This document shows, piece after piece, positions 8,919 through 16,956 of a stretch of DNA of 64,000 nt. The position numbers and the translations under genes are program-made. The DNA lies in NCBI RefSeq assembly GCF_004214935.1, contig NZ_SFCC01000005.1:310001-374000 (forward strand), in the 5' to 3' direction. Below the pieces are notes generated by a model. The model saw only the letters and a list, made by a program, of their open reading frames with translations. It was not told the DNA's origin and made no database searches. How positions within the stretch are numbered: position 1 is the stretch's first letter; every line of letters starts with the position of its first letter. Origin of the DNA: Amycolatopsis suaedae (GTDB lineage: Bacteria > Actinomycetota > Actinomycetes > Mycobacteriales > Pseudonocardiaceae).

Positions 8919-9657
8919 GATTTCTCCTCGGGTCGATACAGAAGGAATCGGGAACCCGCCGCGGTCGGATTTCCCTTGGTGTGCCGCACTCCTATCGGGA
9001 GCGACAAACCAACAATAAACGCGGACACCAGGGCGGAAAATAGCCCAAACGGTTTATGTCCGGCAATTAATGAAAGGACTCTAACAGCGAATAGCCGCTG
9101 CATTTCACCTGCGCAGGATAGGCATGTGCTTATTCTGAATGGATCTTCACTGCGGCCTTATCGGTGTTTCATGGAACCCTGACACCGCGCCCTGCCGCGC
9201 CGTGTGTGCGGCGTGGCGCCATGCGCCCCCAATGTGGCATTGGGGTACTTGAAGTTCCCCAATGCCACATTGGGGGAGGTTGCTGGGTCTCTTTCGTGGT
9301 GGCGGCTGGGTCTGCTGAGCCGGGTGTGACTGGTGGGGCTGGTGTGGTCGCCGCGAGGCCGGCTGCCTGGTGGGGCGGGCTGGACGGCAGAAGTCCGAGG
9401 TGGACCCCGGTGTCGTCTGCTCGCAGCCTCAGCGATCACTGCAGACCCAGCACGCCCGTTAGCCCCACCAGCCACCACGAACGAGACAACATCGGGTCAA
9501 CGCCACTGCCACGAACGGCACCTTGCTAGCGCAACACGCAACCACAGTGCCCTTGGTAGCACGGCCGGAAGCCCGGCCGCCCAGACTTTGCCGGGGTCCT
9601 GGCACCAGGGCGCGTGCGGGTCCCCTTCACGGCCGGGTGCCCGCGTGCGCGGCCAGG
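8919..9657. other. 739-base region without a credible gene
   Basis: The first 250 bases are A+T-richer than the genes around them and probably carry the promoter of the small secreted peptide. The rest holds a 51-bp palindrome (9226-9276), a 17-base inverted repeat with one mismatch, GTCTCTTTCGTGGTGGC at 9287-9303 against its complement at 9471-9487, and at 9581-9603 a copy of a repeat also found at 54562-54584. Open frames here have low-complexity, Arg/Pro-rich translations and no ribosome site. Confidence 0.6.
9226..9276. repeat. 51-bp near-perfect palindrome
   Basis: Two 20-base arms (CCCCCAATGTGGCATTGGGG and its exact complement) flank the 11-base centre TACTTGAAGTT, itself nearly palindromic. 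Each arm is again a palindrome (CCCCAATG-TGG-CATTGGGG), so the octamer CCCCAATG occurs four times in alternating orientation. It could form one long hairpin or two small cruciform hairpins. It lies downstream of the acyl-CoA reductase gene, so a terminator role is possible. Confidence 0.8.
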
Positions 9658-11616
9658 CTAGCGGGGCCGCCAGACCAGCCGGGTGACGGCCGCGGCCACG
9701 GACGCCACCGGGTGCCTGCGCCTGCCGCCGCGGGCCTCGGGCGCGGACTCCGGAACCGCGCTGTAGACCAGGTGCGCCGCCAGCCGGGTCACCCGCGGCA
9801 TCACCCGCGTCGCCAGCTCCACCGCCGTCCCCTCCGGCCGGTTCACCACCTCCGGCCGCTTCTCCAGCGCCGCGACCACCAGCGCGGCCGCCTTCTCCGG
9901 GCTGGCCGCGGGCAGCGAACGGTAGAGCCCGGTCGGCGCGATCATGTCGGTCCGCACCAGCGGCATCCGCACCGAGGTGAACGTGACGCCGTCGGACAGC
10001 GTCTCGCGGCCTGCCGCCAGGCCGAACTCCTCCAGCGCCGCCTTCGACGCCAGGTACGCGGCGAACCGCGGCGTGTCGGTCTGCAGCCCGGCGGTGGTCA
10101 CGTTGACCACGTGCCCGAACCCGCGCTCGGTCATCGACGGCAGCAGCCGCAGGATCAGCCGCACCGGGCCGAAGTAGTTGATCGCCATCGTGCGCTCGAA
10201 GTCGTGGAACCGGTCCGTCGACAGCCGCACCGACCGGCGGATCGACCGCCCGGCGTTGTTCACCAGCATGTCGACCGCGCCGTGTTCGGCGAGCACCTCC
10301 TTGACCAGTGCGTCCACCGCGTCGCCGTCGGTCAGGTCGCACGGGTGACAGGCCGCTTTGCCGCCCTGGGCGACGATCTCGTCGCGCACCCTGGCCAGTT
10401 CCTCGGCACGGCGGGCGACCAGCACCACCGTCGCCCCGCGCCGGGCCACGGCCAGCGCCGACGCCCGGCCGATACCCGACGACGCACCGGTGATCAGCAC
10501 CGTCCGGCCCCGCAGGCGCTCGCCACGCCGGGCCCGGTCCGGGTCGAGATGCTCACGCCAGTAGTCGTAGAGCGGTTTCGCGTAGTCCCGCAGCTCGGGC
10601 AGGGTGATCCCGCTGCCGTCCAGCGCCTCGGTCGTCGCCGCCGTGTCGAAGCGCACCGCCATGCTCAGGTGCGGTAGCACCTCAGGCGGCACACCCAGTT
10701 CCTCCAGCACGGCGTGGCGCACCGAGCGGCCGCCGGGCACGCGGTCCACACCCGCCGCGGCGAACCGGGCGGCCCGCCGCAGCGCCTTCGCGCCGGGCAC
10801 GTGTGCCGCGACACGCGGGCCACCCGCCGCCCTGGCGAACGCGTTGTACACCTCGGTCAGCGACTGCGGCCGCGGCGACGCGAGGTGGAAGGTGCTGCCC
10901 GAGGGCAGTTCCGCGTGCATCAGGTAGTCCATCGCGGCGACCACGTAGTCGACGGGCACCAGGTTGGTCGCACCCATGGCAGGCGCGGCCAGCGGCAGCC
11001 GGGCGGGCAGCGCGGCGAGCCGGGAGATGGCCGGCAGGAAGTAGTACGGCCCGTCGATCTTGTCCATCTCGCCGGTATGCGAGTCGCCGACGACAGCCGA
11101 CGGCCGGTAGACCACATGCGGCAGCCCGCTGTCGCGGACCAGCCGCTCGGCCTCGAACTTGGTGGCGTGGTACGGCGAGGCGAAGCGCTGGCCGAGGTCG
11201 AAGTCGGCCTCGGTGAACCGGCCCGCGTAGGTGCCCGCGACGGCGATCGACGACACGTGGTGCAGCCGCGCTCCGGTGGCCCTGACCAGGTCGAGCGTGT
11301 TGCGGGTGCCCTCGACGTTGGCGGCCTGGTTGGCCTCGTCGGACGCGGTGAAGTCGTAGACGGCGGCCAGGTGCACCACGTGGTCCACCCTGCCCAGCGC
11401 CGCGGCGTCCACCCCGAGCCCCGGCTCGGTCAGGTCCCCGGTCACCGGGACCAGCCGCGACGGCTCCGGCCAGCCCTGTGCCAGCGCCGCCAGCCGGGCC
11501 TTCGACGTCTGCCTGACCAGGGCGTACACGGTCCGCGTCTCGGGCCGGGCGAGCAGCCGGGCGACCAGGCGCCTGCCGAGGAAGCCGGTGGCGCCGGTGA
11601 CGAAGTAGACAGCCAT
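9658..11616 (-). CDS. Two-domain fatty acyl-CoA reductase (SDR fusion)
   Basis: A 652-residue fusion of two NAD(P)-binding domains. The N-terminal half is an extended SDR/thioester-reductase type domain (FVTGATGFLGRRLV, residues 5-18; the YHATKFEAERLV region carries the Tyr-x-x-x-Lys pair). The C-terminal half is a classical SDR (VLITGASSGIGRASAL near residue 370; NNAGRSIRR; YLASKAALEEF, again Tyr-x-x-x-Lys). Length and order match the mycobacterial acyl-CoA reductases of the Rv3391 type, which reduce long-chain acyl-CoA through the aldehyde to the alcohol. It is a single gene with a TetR-like operator 8 bases before its start, so induction by an acyl ligand is likely. Confidence 0.85.
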   Translation of the reverse strand: MAVYFVTGATGFLGRRLVARLLARPETRTVYALVRQTSKARLAALAQGWPEPSRLVPVTGDLTEPGLGVDAAALGRVDHVVHLAAVYDFTASDEANQAANVEGTRNTLDLVRATGARLHHVSSIAVAGTYAGRFTEADFDLGQRFASPYHATKFEAERLVRDSGLPHVVYRPSAVVGDSHTGEMDKIDGPYYFLPAISRLAALPARLPLAAPAMGATNLVPVDYVVAAMDYLMHAELPSGSTFHLASPRPQSLTEVYNAFARAAGGPRVAAHVPGAKALRRAARFAAAGVDRVPGGRSVRHAVLEELGVPPEVLPHLSMAVRFDTAATTEALDGSGITLPELRDYAKPLYDYWREHLDPDRARRGERLRGRTVLITGASSGIGRASALAVARRGATVVLVARRAEELARVRDEIVAQGGKAACHPCDLTDGDAVDALVKEVLAEHGAVDMLVNNAGRSIRRSVRLSTDRFHDFERTMAINYFGPVRLILRLLPSMTERGFGHVVNVTTAGLQTDTPRFAAYLASKAALEEFGLAAGRETLSDGVTFTSVRMPLVRTDMIAPTGLYRSLPAASPEKAAALVVAALEKRPEVVNRPEGTAVELATRVMPRVTRLAAHLVYSAVPESAPEARGGRRRHPVASVAAAVTRLVWRPR

Positions 11617-11623
11617 TCCCGAA

Positions 11624-11649
11624 GCTTACCTACTCACAAGTAGGTAAGC
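11624..11649. promoter_or_regulatory. TetR-like operator of the acyl-CoA reductase gene
   Basis: A perfect inverted repeat GCTTACCTACT-CACA-AGTAGGTAAGC of 26 bases, A+T-rich against its surroundings, ends 8 bases before the reductase start codon. The size, spacing and position are those of operators bound by TetR/AcrR-family dimers. No TetR gene is in the window, so the regulator would be encoded elsewhere. Confidence 0.7.
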
Positions 11650-11691
11650 CAGCGGTTCTGGCAGCCGTGAACGCTGTGTTAGCCTGTCGCC

Positions 11692-11742
11692 GTGCAGCGC
11701 CGTATGACGTCCCAGCGACTCGTAGCCCGGCGCGCCGGCTGA
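11692..11742 (+). pseudogene. Possible degenerate leader peptide before the ACT protein gene
   Basis: A 16-codon frame, GTG start and TGA stop, reads VQRRMTSQRLVARRAG. Continuing in frame past the stop gives TQVAGAQFRRP. This resembles the short actinobacterial leader peptides that carry a (R)RHVDLxRxAxxxCR-like pattern upstream of sulfur-metabolism genes, with the HVDL and the final Cys altered. It lies 100 bases before the ACT-domain gene. The likeness rests on my memory of that peptide family and is weak evidence. Confidence 0.25.
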
Positions 11743-11843
11743 ACCCAGGTCGCCGGCGCGCAGTTCCGGCGACCGCGGACGAGCGGCATCTCCTCGGGGC
11801 CTGGCCCGGTTTCCAGCCAGTTCACTTCCCCTGGAGTCCTGCC

Positions 11844-12098
11844 ATGCCCGTCCTGACAACCTCCCTGGTCCGGCGCCGGATCGCCACCTACTTCACCGGC
11901 GGCGTCGACCAGGTGCCCGGCCTCGTCGGCACCCTCGCCCAGCACGGCCTCAAGGTGCACGAGCTGTCGGTCGACATCCGCGACGGTGTCCGGGAGAGCA
12001 GCATGATGTGTGCCGTCCTGCTACCCGGCGAGGAGGTCGAGCCGCTGCTCGCCCGCGTCCGCGACCTCCCCGCCGTGGTGTCCGCCGAACTGGCGTGA
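11844..12098 (+). CDS. Small ACT-like domain protein
   Basis: An 84-residue protein starting at the ATG 8 bases after GGAG. An ORF with earlier starts exists but lacks a ribosome site. The sequence RRIATYFTGGVDQVPGLVGT, then LAQHGLKVHELSVDIRDG and a closing strand, has the beta-alpha-beta-beta-alpha-beta pattern of ACT domains, with the typical PG(L/V) turn after the first strand. ACT domains usually bind amino acids and pair up; a single-domain protein would act through a partner. Only 7 bases separate its stop from the convergent exo-glucosaminidase stop. Confidence 0.6.
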   Translation: MPVLTTSLVRRRIATYFTGGVDQVPGLVGTLAQHGLKVHELSVDIRDGVRESSMMCAVLLPGEEVEPLLARVRDLPAVVSAELA

Positions 12099-12105
12099 GC
12101 CGGCG

Positions 12106-14769
12106 TCAGCCCGCCGGGAGCACCCGTTTGTCCACGTTGTACCCGCCGGCCTCCACCACCGGCGCGGCACCGCCGAGGTCGGCCGTGCGGTAGGTGGCGG
12201 TCAGCGTCAGCGTCTCCCCCGGCCACAGCGTCACGTAGTTGTCGGACCAGTCGGTCGGCAGCACCTCCGCGCCGCCCTGTCCCTTGCGCACGGTGGCCCT
12301 GACGAAGAACGCCACCTGCCCGCCGCCCGCGTCGTTGGTGAGCGTCACCGTGGTCCTGGTGTTCTCACCCTCCACTGTGGACTTCGCGGTGCCGGTCACA
12401 CTGCCCTTCGGCAGGCTGCCCAGCCCCTTGAGGTCGGCGTATCCGGACTGCGGCGTGTGGTACCAGGTCGATTTCCCGTAGTCGAGCGTGTCGGCCTTGG
12501 TCGAGAGCCAGTACACGTTGCGGTCGAGCACCTTCCCCGCGGCGTCGGTGAGCTGCAGCCGGGCGAAGTAGGTGCTCGACAGCCCCGGCGGCTGCGGCAG
12601 CGTTCCCACCCGGACCGAGCCGTTCGCCCTGGCCGTCACCGGCCGGGTCTCGCGAGCCTTCTCGGTTCCGTCGGCGTTGAACAGGGTCACCACGACGTTG
12701 AGGCCGCCGACCTGCTCCAGCCCGGTGTTCACCACGGCCAGTGATCGGTCGTCGTAGGAGTACTGGACGTGCAGCGGGCGCAGCGCTGTCTTGGCGCCGA
12801 AGTAGGACCCGGCGGTCGCCAGGTAGTAGTCGTAGAGGTGCCAGTACATGGTCGGCCAGGCGTTGTTGAGCATCCAGTAGATGACGCCGGTCGCCGGCTT
12901 GTTCGCGTCCGACCAGTCCCTGCCGAACGCCTCGAACTGCGCGCGGTTGGTCTCGTAGTTCGCCAGCTGCGCCTTGCGTACCAGGTCCTCCGGCCCTGCC
13001 GGCCTGCCGTATCGGTCGTCCAGCGCGGTTCCCCAGAACGACAGCTTGTTGAACGTGCCGGTGGGTGCCAGGTGGTACTGCGTGGCGTTGTAGTCGGTCA
13101 GCTTGGCGATGTCGCCGGGCGTCAGGAACTTCCGCAGTTCCTCCATCTCCGGGATCGTCGGGCCGGGGCCGATCTCCGAGGCGAAGCCGAAGGCGCCGCC
13201 GAGCCGCTCGTTGTACCAGTAGACCGGCGGCTCCCACCAGTACGGGCCTTCCATCTTCATCCCGGGACTGCCCAGCTGCGGCGAGCTGAGGGCCTTGGCG
13301 GACGAGACCACCGGCAGGTTCCACTCCGCGCGCCGCAGGGCGTCGAGGTAGATCTTCTCCAGCCCGCCCGGTGGTGCGGCGTCGCTGCCGATCAGGAACC
13401 CGAGCATGCTCGGGTGGTTGCGTACGCGCCGCGCCTCGGACTCGGCGGACTGCCCGGCCACCCGGTTGTCCTCGGCGTCGAACGAGCTGTACTTCTCCCA
13501 CTTCGAGCAGCACTCCCAGCCGGTGAGCAGCATGATGCCCATCCGGTCGGCGAGGTCGTAGAACTCGTCGTTCTCCGGCTTGCCCTCCAGGCGGATGGTG
13601 TTCATCCCCATGCCGCGAACGAGCTTCAGCTGGTCCTCGATGCGGCGCAGGTCGGTGCGCAGGAACAGGTCCGAAGCCCAGCCGCCGCCCCGCACCAGGA
13701 ACGGCTTGCCGTTGACGGAGAACTCCCTGCCGCCCTTGTTCAGCCGGGAGGTGACCTCGCGGATGCCGAAGCTGGTGTGGGCGGTGTCGGACACGGCGGC
13801 GCCGACCGTGGCACGCAGCCGCGCCTCGTACATCGGCTGGGCACCCATGCTGAACGGCCACCACACACGGGGCCGGTCGATGCGCAGCGCCGGGGTGTTC
13901 GCCGGGCTGAAGGTCACCGTCCTGGTCTCCCGCGCTGCCAGCGAGACGGTCCGCGTCAACGCGATCCCGTCGACGGTGCCGGTGACCTCGGCGGTCACCG
14001 GCTGGGCGGTGTTGTTGCGGGCGTCGACCTTCACCGTCACGTCGGCCCGGTCCAGGCTGGGCAGCGGCAGGTCACCGTCGGCGCGCAGGCGGCGCAGTGA
14101 CACCGCGCCGCTGCCGGCCAGCTGGACGTCGCGGAACAGGCCCTGGTTGCGGTCCGGGGGCAGCTGGGACCAGTCGATGAAGTGGATGGCGAGGTCGTTC
14201 TGCGGGTCGGCGGGCATCGCCTTGATCGCGATGGCGTTGTTTCCCTTGCGCAGCAACGCTGTCACGTCGAACTCGTGGGTCGGGTAGGCGCCGACGACGT
14301 CGTCGGTTCCGGCGACCCTGGTGCCGTTGAGCCACACCTCGCCGCGGGAGATGACGCCACCGTTCAGCTTCAGGAACGTGTGCGTCCCCGCGGCCGGGTC
14401 GGCGGTGAACTCCTTGCGGTACCACCAGGGCACGGTGAACTCGTCGCGGGTGGCCCGCTTGAGGTTCTCGCCGTGGTTGACATCGCCGTACCTGCCGTTC
14501 GCGACGAGCCCGGCCATGACCGTGGACCGTGCGGCAACCTGGTACCAGCCGCCGTCGCCGAACCCCGGCACGGACACCGTGTCCCCGCCGGCGGGCACCT
14601 GGCGGCTGCTTTGCATGCGCCAGTCCGGGATCGTGCTGACCTGGCCCGGCGCGGGCGCGGCGGCGGGCGCTCCGGACGGCGGCGCCGCCGCGGTGGGGAC
14701 GGTGACGAGGGCGGAGCCGAGGACGGCCGCGACCACAGCGAGGACCCTCGTCGATCGACGTCGGCACAT
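12106..14769 (-). CDS. csxA: Secreted exo-beta-D-glucosaminidase, GH2 (CsxA-like)
   Basis: An 887-residue exported glycoside hydrolase with a signal peptide ending near residue 29 (PTAAA|PP). The order is GH2 sugar-binding domain (about 45-225), immunoglobulin-like domain (225-335), TIM barrel (340-660) and two further beta domains. The barrel has NTIRLEGKPENDEFYDLADR. The catalytic acid is probably Asp463 in FLIGSDAAP and the nucleophile Glu532 in FGFASEIGPG; use of Asp in place of the GH2 Glu is the hallmark of chitosan-degrading CsxA from Amycolatopsis orientalis. It would release glucosamine from chitosan ends. The protein is shorter than CsxA as I recall it, and no C-terminal CBM35 is evident. 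An AACCGGTT lies 58 bases upstream. Confidence 0.88.
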   Translation of the reverse strand: MCRRRSTRVLAVVAAVLGSALVTVPTAAAPPSGAPAAAPAPGQVSTIPDWRMQSSRQVPAGGDTVSVPGFGDGGWYQVAARSTVMAGLVANGRYGDVNHGENLKRATRDEFTVPWWYRKEFTADPAAGTHTFLKLNGGVISRGEVWLNGTRVAGTDDVVGAYPTHEFDVTALLRKGNNAIAIKAMPADPQNDLAIHFIDWSQLPPDRNQGLFRDVQLAGSGAVSLRRLRADGDLPLPSLDRADVTVKVDARNNTAQPVTAEVTGTVDGIALTRTVSLAARETRTVTFSPANTPALRIDRPRVWWPFSMGAQPMYEARLRATVGAAVSDTAHTSFGIREVTSRLNKGGREFSVNGKPFLVRGGGWASDLFLRTDLRRIEDQLKLVRGMGMNTIRLEGKPENDEFYDLADRMGIMLLTGWECCSKWEKYSSFDAEDNRVAGQSAESEARRVRNHPSMLGFLIGSDAAPPGGLEKIYLDALRRAEWNLPVVSSAKALSSPQLGSPGMKMEGPYWWEPPVYWYNERLGGAFGFASEIGPGPTIPEMEELRKFLTPGDIAKLTDYNATQYHLAPTGTFNKLSFWGTALDDRYGRPAGPEDLVRKAQLANYETNRAQFEAFGRDWSDANKPATGVIYWMLNNAWPTMYWHLYDYYLATAGSYFGAKTALRPLHVQYSYDDRSLAVVNTGLEQVGGLNVVVTLFNADGTEKARETRPVTARANGSVRVGTLPQPPGLSSTYFARLQLTDAAGKVLDRNVYWLSTKADTLDYGKSTWYHTPQSGYADLKGLGSLPKGSVTGTAKSTVEGENTRTTVTLTNDAGGGQVAFFVRATVRKGQGGAEVLPTDWSDNYVTLWPGETLTLTATYRTADLGGAAPVVEAGGYNVDKRVLPAG

Positions 14770-14826
14770 GGCTGGACGCTCCTGGCGGACCGTGGCGGCG
14801 GCCGTACAGTTGTCCGGACCACTGTG

Positions 14827-14834
14827 AACCGGTT
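14827..14834. promoter_or_regulatory. Possible LacI-type operator core upstream of csxA
   Basis: The palindrome AACCGGTT with a central CG lies 58-65 bases before the csxA start, where a promoter would be. LacI-family operators usually have this kind of core. The flanks are only weakly symmetric, so the call is tentative. Confidence 0.3.
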
Positions 14835-14861
14835 ACCGATTTTCGCGCAACCCCGCCGGGG

Positions 14862-16076
14862 TCACCTGAGCTTGCGGCCGTCCTGGTAGACGGCCCGGAT
14901 GGCATCCTTGAGCGTGCCGTCCAGCACGTGCTGCTCGGCGTCGCCCTCGACGAGCACCAGGTCCGCCCGCTTGCCGGCCTCGATCGTGCCGAGTTCCTCC
15001 CGCAGGCCCATCAGCTCGGCCGCCGACCGGGTCGCCGCGTGCAACGCCTGTGCCGGTTTCATGCCGTTCTGGGTCATCAGCGTCAGTTCGGTGAGATTGT
15101 CACCATGCGGGCCGACCCCGGAGTCGGTGCCCATCGCGATCCGCACGCCTGCGTCCACGGCCGCCCGGAACGACGCCGCGTGCTCGGCCACCACCGTCCT
15201 GGCCTTGGCGAGGACGACGTCGGACACCGGGACGCCCGCGTCGGCCTGGCCGAGCACCATGCGCGGGGCCAGCAGTGTCGGCACCAGCCAGGTACCGCGG
15301 CTGCACATCTCCTCGATCGCCTCCACGGTCAGGAAGACACCGTGCTCGATCGAGCGCACGCCGTTGCGTACCGCGGCGAGGATCCCGTCGCCGCTCATCG
15401 CGTGCGACATCACCGCGATGCCCGCCGCCTCCGCCTCGCGGACGACCATGGCCAGTTCCTCGTCACGCAGGTGCGCGTGCCGCGGGTTCGACCTCGGCGA
15501 CATCACCCCGCCGCTGGACGCGATCTTGATGACGTCCGCGCCTGCCCGGATCATGCTCCGCACGACCTTGCGGAGTTCCTCCGGCCCGTCCGCGACACCG
15601 CCGGGCATCCCCGGGTACGGCGGCAGCAGCTGCGGTATCTCCGCGCCGCAGGCCATCCAGCTGTCGTTGTGTCCGCCGGTCTGCGAGATCATGTTGACCG
15701 CGATCTGCATGCGGGGACCCTCGACGAGCCCCTGCCGCACCGCCTCGGCCACCCCCAGGTCCGCGCCTGCCGCGTCCCGCACGGTGGTGATGCCGCAGTC
15801 GAGTGTGGCCCGCATGTTGCCGATGGCCTGGTAGAACGGCAGCGAGAACGGCGTGTTGAGCGAGCGCACCAGGTCGGCGCTGTCGAACAGCAGGTGCACG
15901 TGGCAGTCGAACAGGCCGGGCAGCACCGTGTGACCGGTCGCGTCGACCCGTACGTCGCCGTCGAGCCCGGTGCCGACGTCGACGATCTGCCCGCCCTCGA
16001 CCAGCACGTCCGCGGCTTCGGCAGGCGTCCCGGTGCCGTCGAAGACCTGCCCCCCGGCGATCACGATTCGCGTCAT
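14862..16076 (-). CDS. Amidohydrolase, imidazolonepropionase/prolidase-like
   Basis: A 404-residue metal-dependent hydrolase. Metal ligands visible are the HVH of LFDCHVHLLFD (near 60), a probable carboxylated Lys in DVIKIASSGG, a His in VMSHAMSGDG, a His in IEHGVFL and the Asp in MGTDSGVGPHGDN. The C-terminal strand ADLVLVEGD returns to the small beta-sandwich. Relatives in this group cut dipeptides, cyclic imides or aryl amides; the substrate cannot be fixed. It lies between csxA and the thiopeptide cluster on the same strand as csxA and may belong to neither. Confidence 0.8.
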   Translation of the reverse strand: MTRIVIAGGQVFDGTGTPAEAADVLVEGGQIVDVGTGLDGDVRVDATGHTVLPGLFDCHVHLLFDSADLVRSLNTPFSLPFYQAIGNMRATLDCGITTVRDAAGADLGVAEAVRQGLVEGPRMQIAVNMISQTGGHNDSWMACGAEIPQLLPPYPGMPGGVADGPEELRKVVRSMIRAGADVIKIASSGGVMSPRSNPRHAHLRDEELAMVVREAEAAGIAVMSHAMSGDGILAAVRNGVRSIEHGVFLTVEAIEEMCSRGTWLVPTLLAPRMVLGQADAGVPVSDVVLAKARTVVAEHAASFRAAVDAGVRIAMGTDSGVGPHGDNLTELTLMTQNGMKPAQALHAATRSAAELMGLREELGTIEAGKRADLVLVEGDAEQHVLDGTLKDAIRAVYQDGRKLR

Positions 16077-16170
16077 CCGCCGACCCTACTGCGAGACGCC
16101 AGGCGGATCGTCGTACCCCGCTGATGTACGCGGTGGGCCGCAACGGCGCCCTCTCGCCGACTGATCCCCG

Positions 16171-16836
16171 CTACGGCTTCGCCGCCGTCAGCACCAGCAG
16201 GACCGGCCGCCCCACCAGCCAGGACGCCCACGGCACCTCGGCCACCATCTGGTCGTCGCCGCTGAACTCGTGCCGCTCCGGCGTGCTGAAGCCCGCCGCG
16301 GTGATCCAGCCCGCGTAGTCGTCCACCGTGTAGGGGTGCGCGACCAGTTTGTACGCCTCGCCGTCGCTCTCGAACTGGGCCGACATCCCGGTCGCCGCCA
16401 GTACCGGATGGAAGACGGAGAACACCAGCCTGCCACCCGGCTTCAGTACCCGGAAGAACTCGGCCACGGCCCGGCCGGGGTGGTCGAGGTGCTCACCGAG
16501 CAGCGAGCAGTAGACGGCGTCGAACTCGGCGCCGGCGAACGGAAGCGGGCCTTCGAGGTCCGCTTCGGACAGTGGCACGTCCGGGTGCGCCCGGCGGGCA
16601 ACCGCCAGCATGCCCGGCGAGAAGTCGACACCGTGCGGCAGCGCCCCGGCGGCGAGCATCGGCTTCAGGTTGCGGCCGGTTCCGCAACCGGCGTCCAGGA
16701 TGCGCTCACCCGCGCGGGGTGCCAGCAGCCCGATGCTGTGCCGTGCGTCGACGGCGACGACCGGGTTGGGCGTCTGTTCGTACGAACTGGCCCACAGGTC
16801 GTAGCCCGCCTTCGTCTGAATGTCTTTCAACTGCAT
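16171..16836 (-). CDS. SAM-dependent methyltransferase
   Basis: A 221-residue class I methyltransferase. Motif I is ILDAGCGTGRNLKP (near 46-59), followed by GVDFSPGMLAVARRA, the acidic post-motif, and FRVLKPGGRLVFSVFHP. It belongs to the UbiE/small-molecule methyltransferase group. It is divergent from the FAD monooxygenase gene with a 120-base shared promoter region, which places it at the left end of the thiopeptide cluster as a likely tailoring enzyme. The acceptor is unknown; membership in the cluster is inferred from position. Confidence 0.8.
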   Translation of the reverse strand: MQLKDIQTKAGYDLWASSYEQTPNPVVAVDARHSIGLLAPRAGERILDAGCGTGRNLKPMLAAGALPHGVDFSPGMLAVARRAHPDVPLSEADLEGPLPFAGAEFDAVYCSLLGEHLDHPGRAVAEFFRVLKPGGRLVFSVFHPVLAATGMSAQFESDGEAYKLVAHPYTVDDYAGWITAAGFSTPERHEFSGDDQMVAEVPWASWLVGRPVLLVLTAAKP

Positions 16837-16956
16837 CCTGGACCATCCAAGGGGTAGTATGAAACAGTCTGCGGGGAGCTGCGGAACTGGGGAGCAACAG
16901 CTTAACTATTGCCTCGCCCGGTCATCAACCGACAATACATGGGAGGCCAGCGGAGA

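Noticed and set aside
9158..9529. Two overlapping frames of about 110 residues in the 8.9-9.7 kb gap
   Set aside because: Arg/Pro-rich translations run straight through the 51-bp palindrome and other repeats, with no ribosome site.
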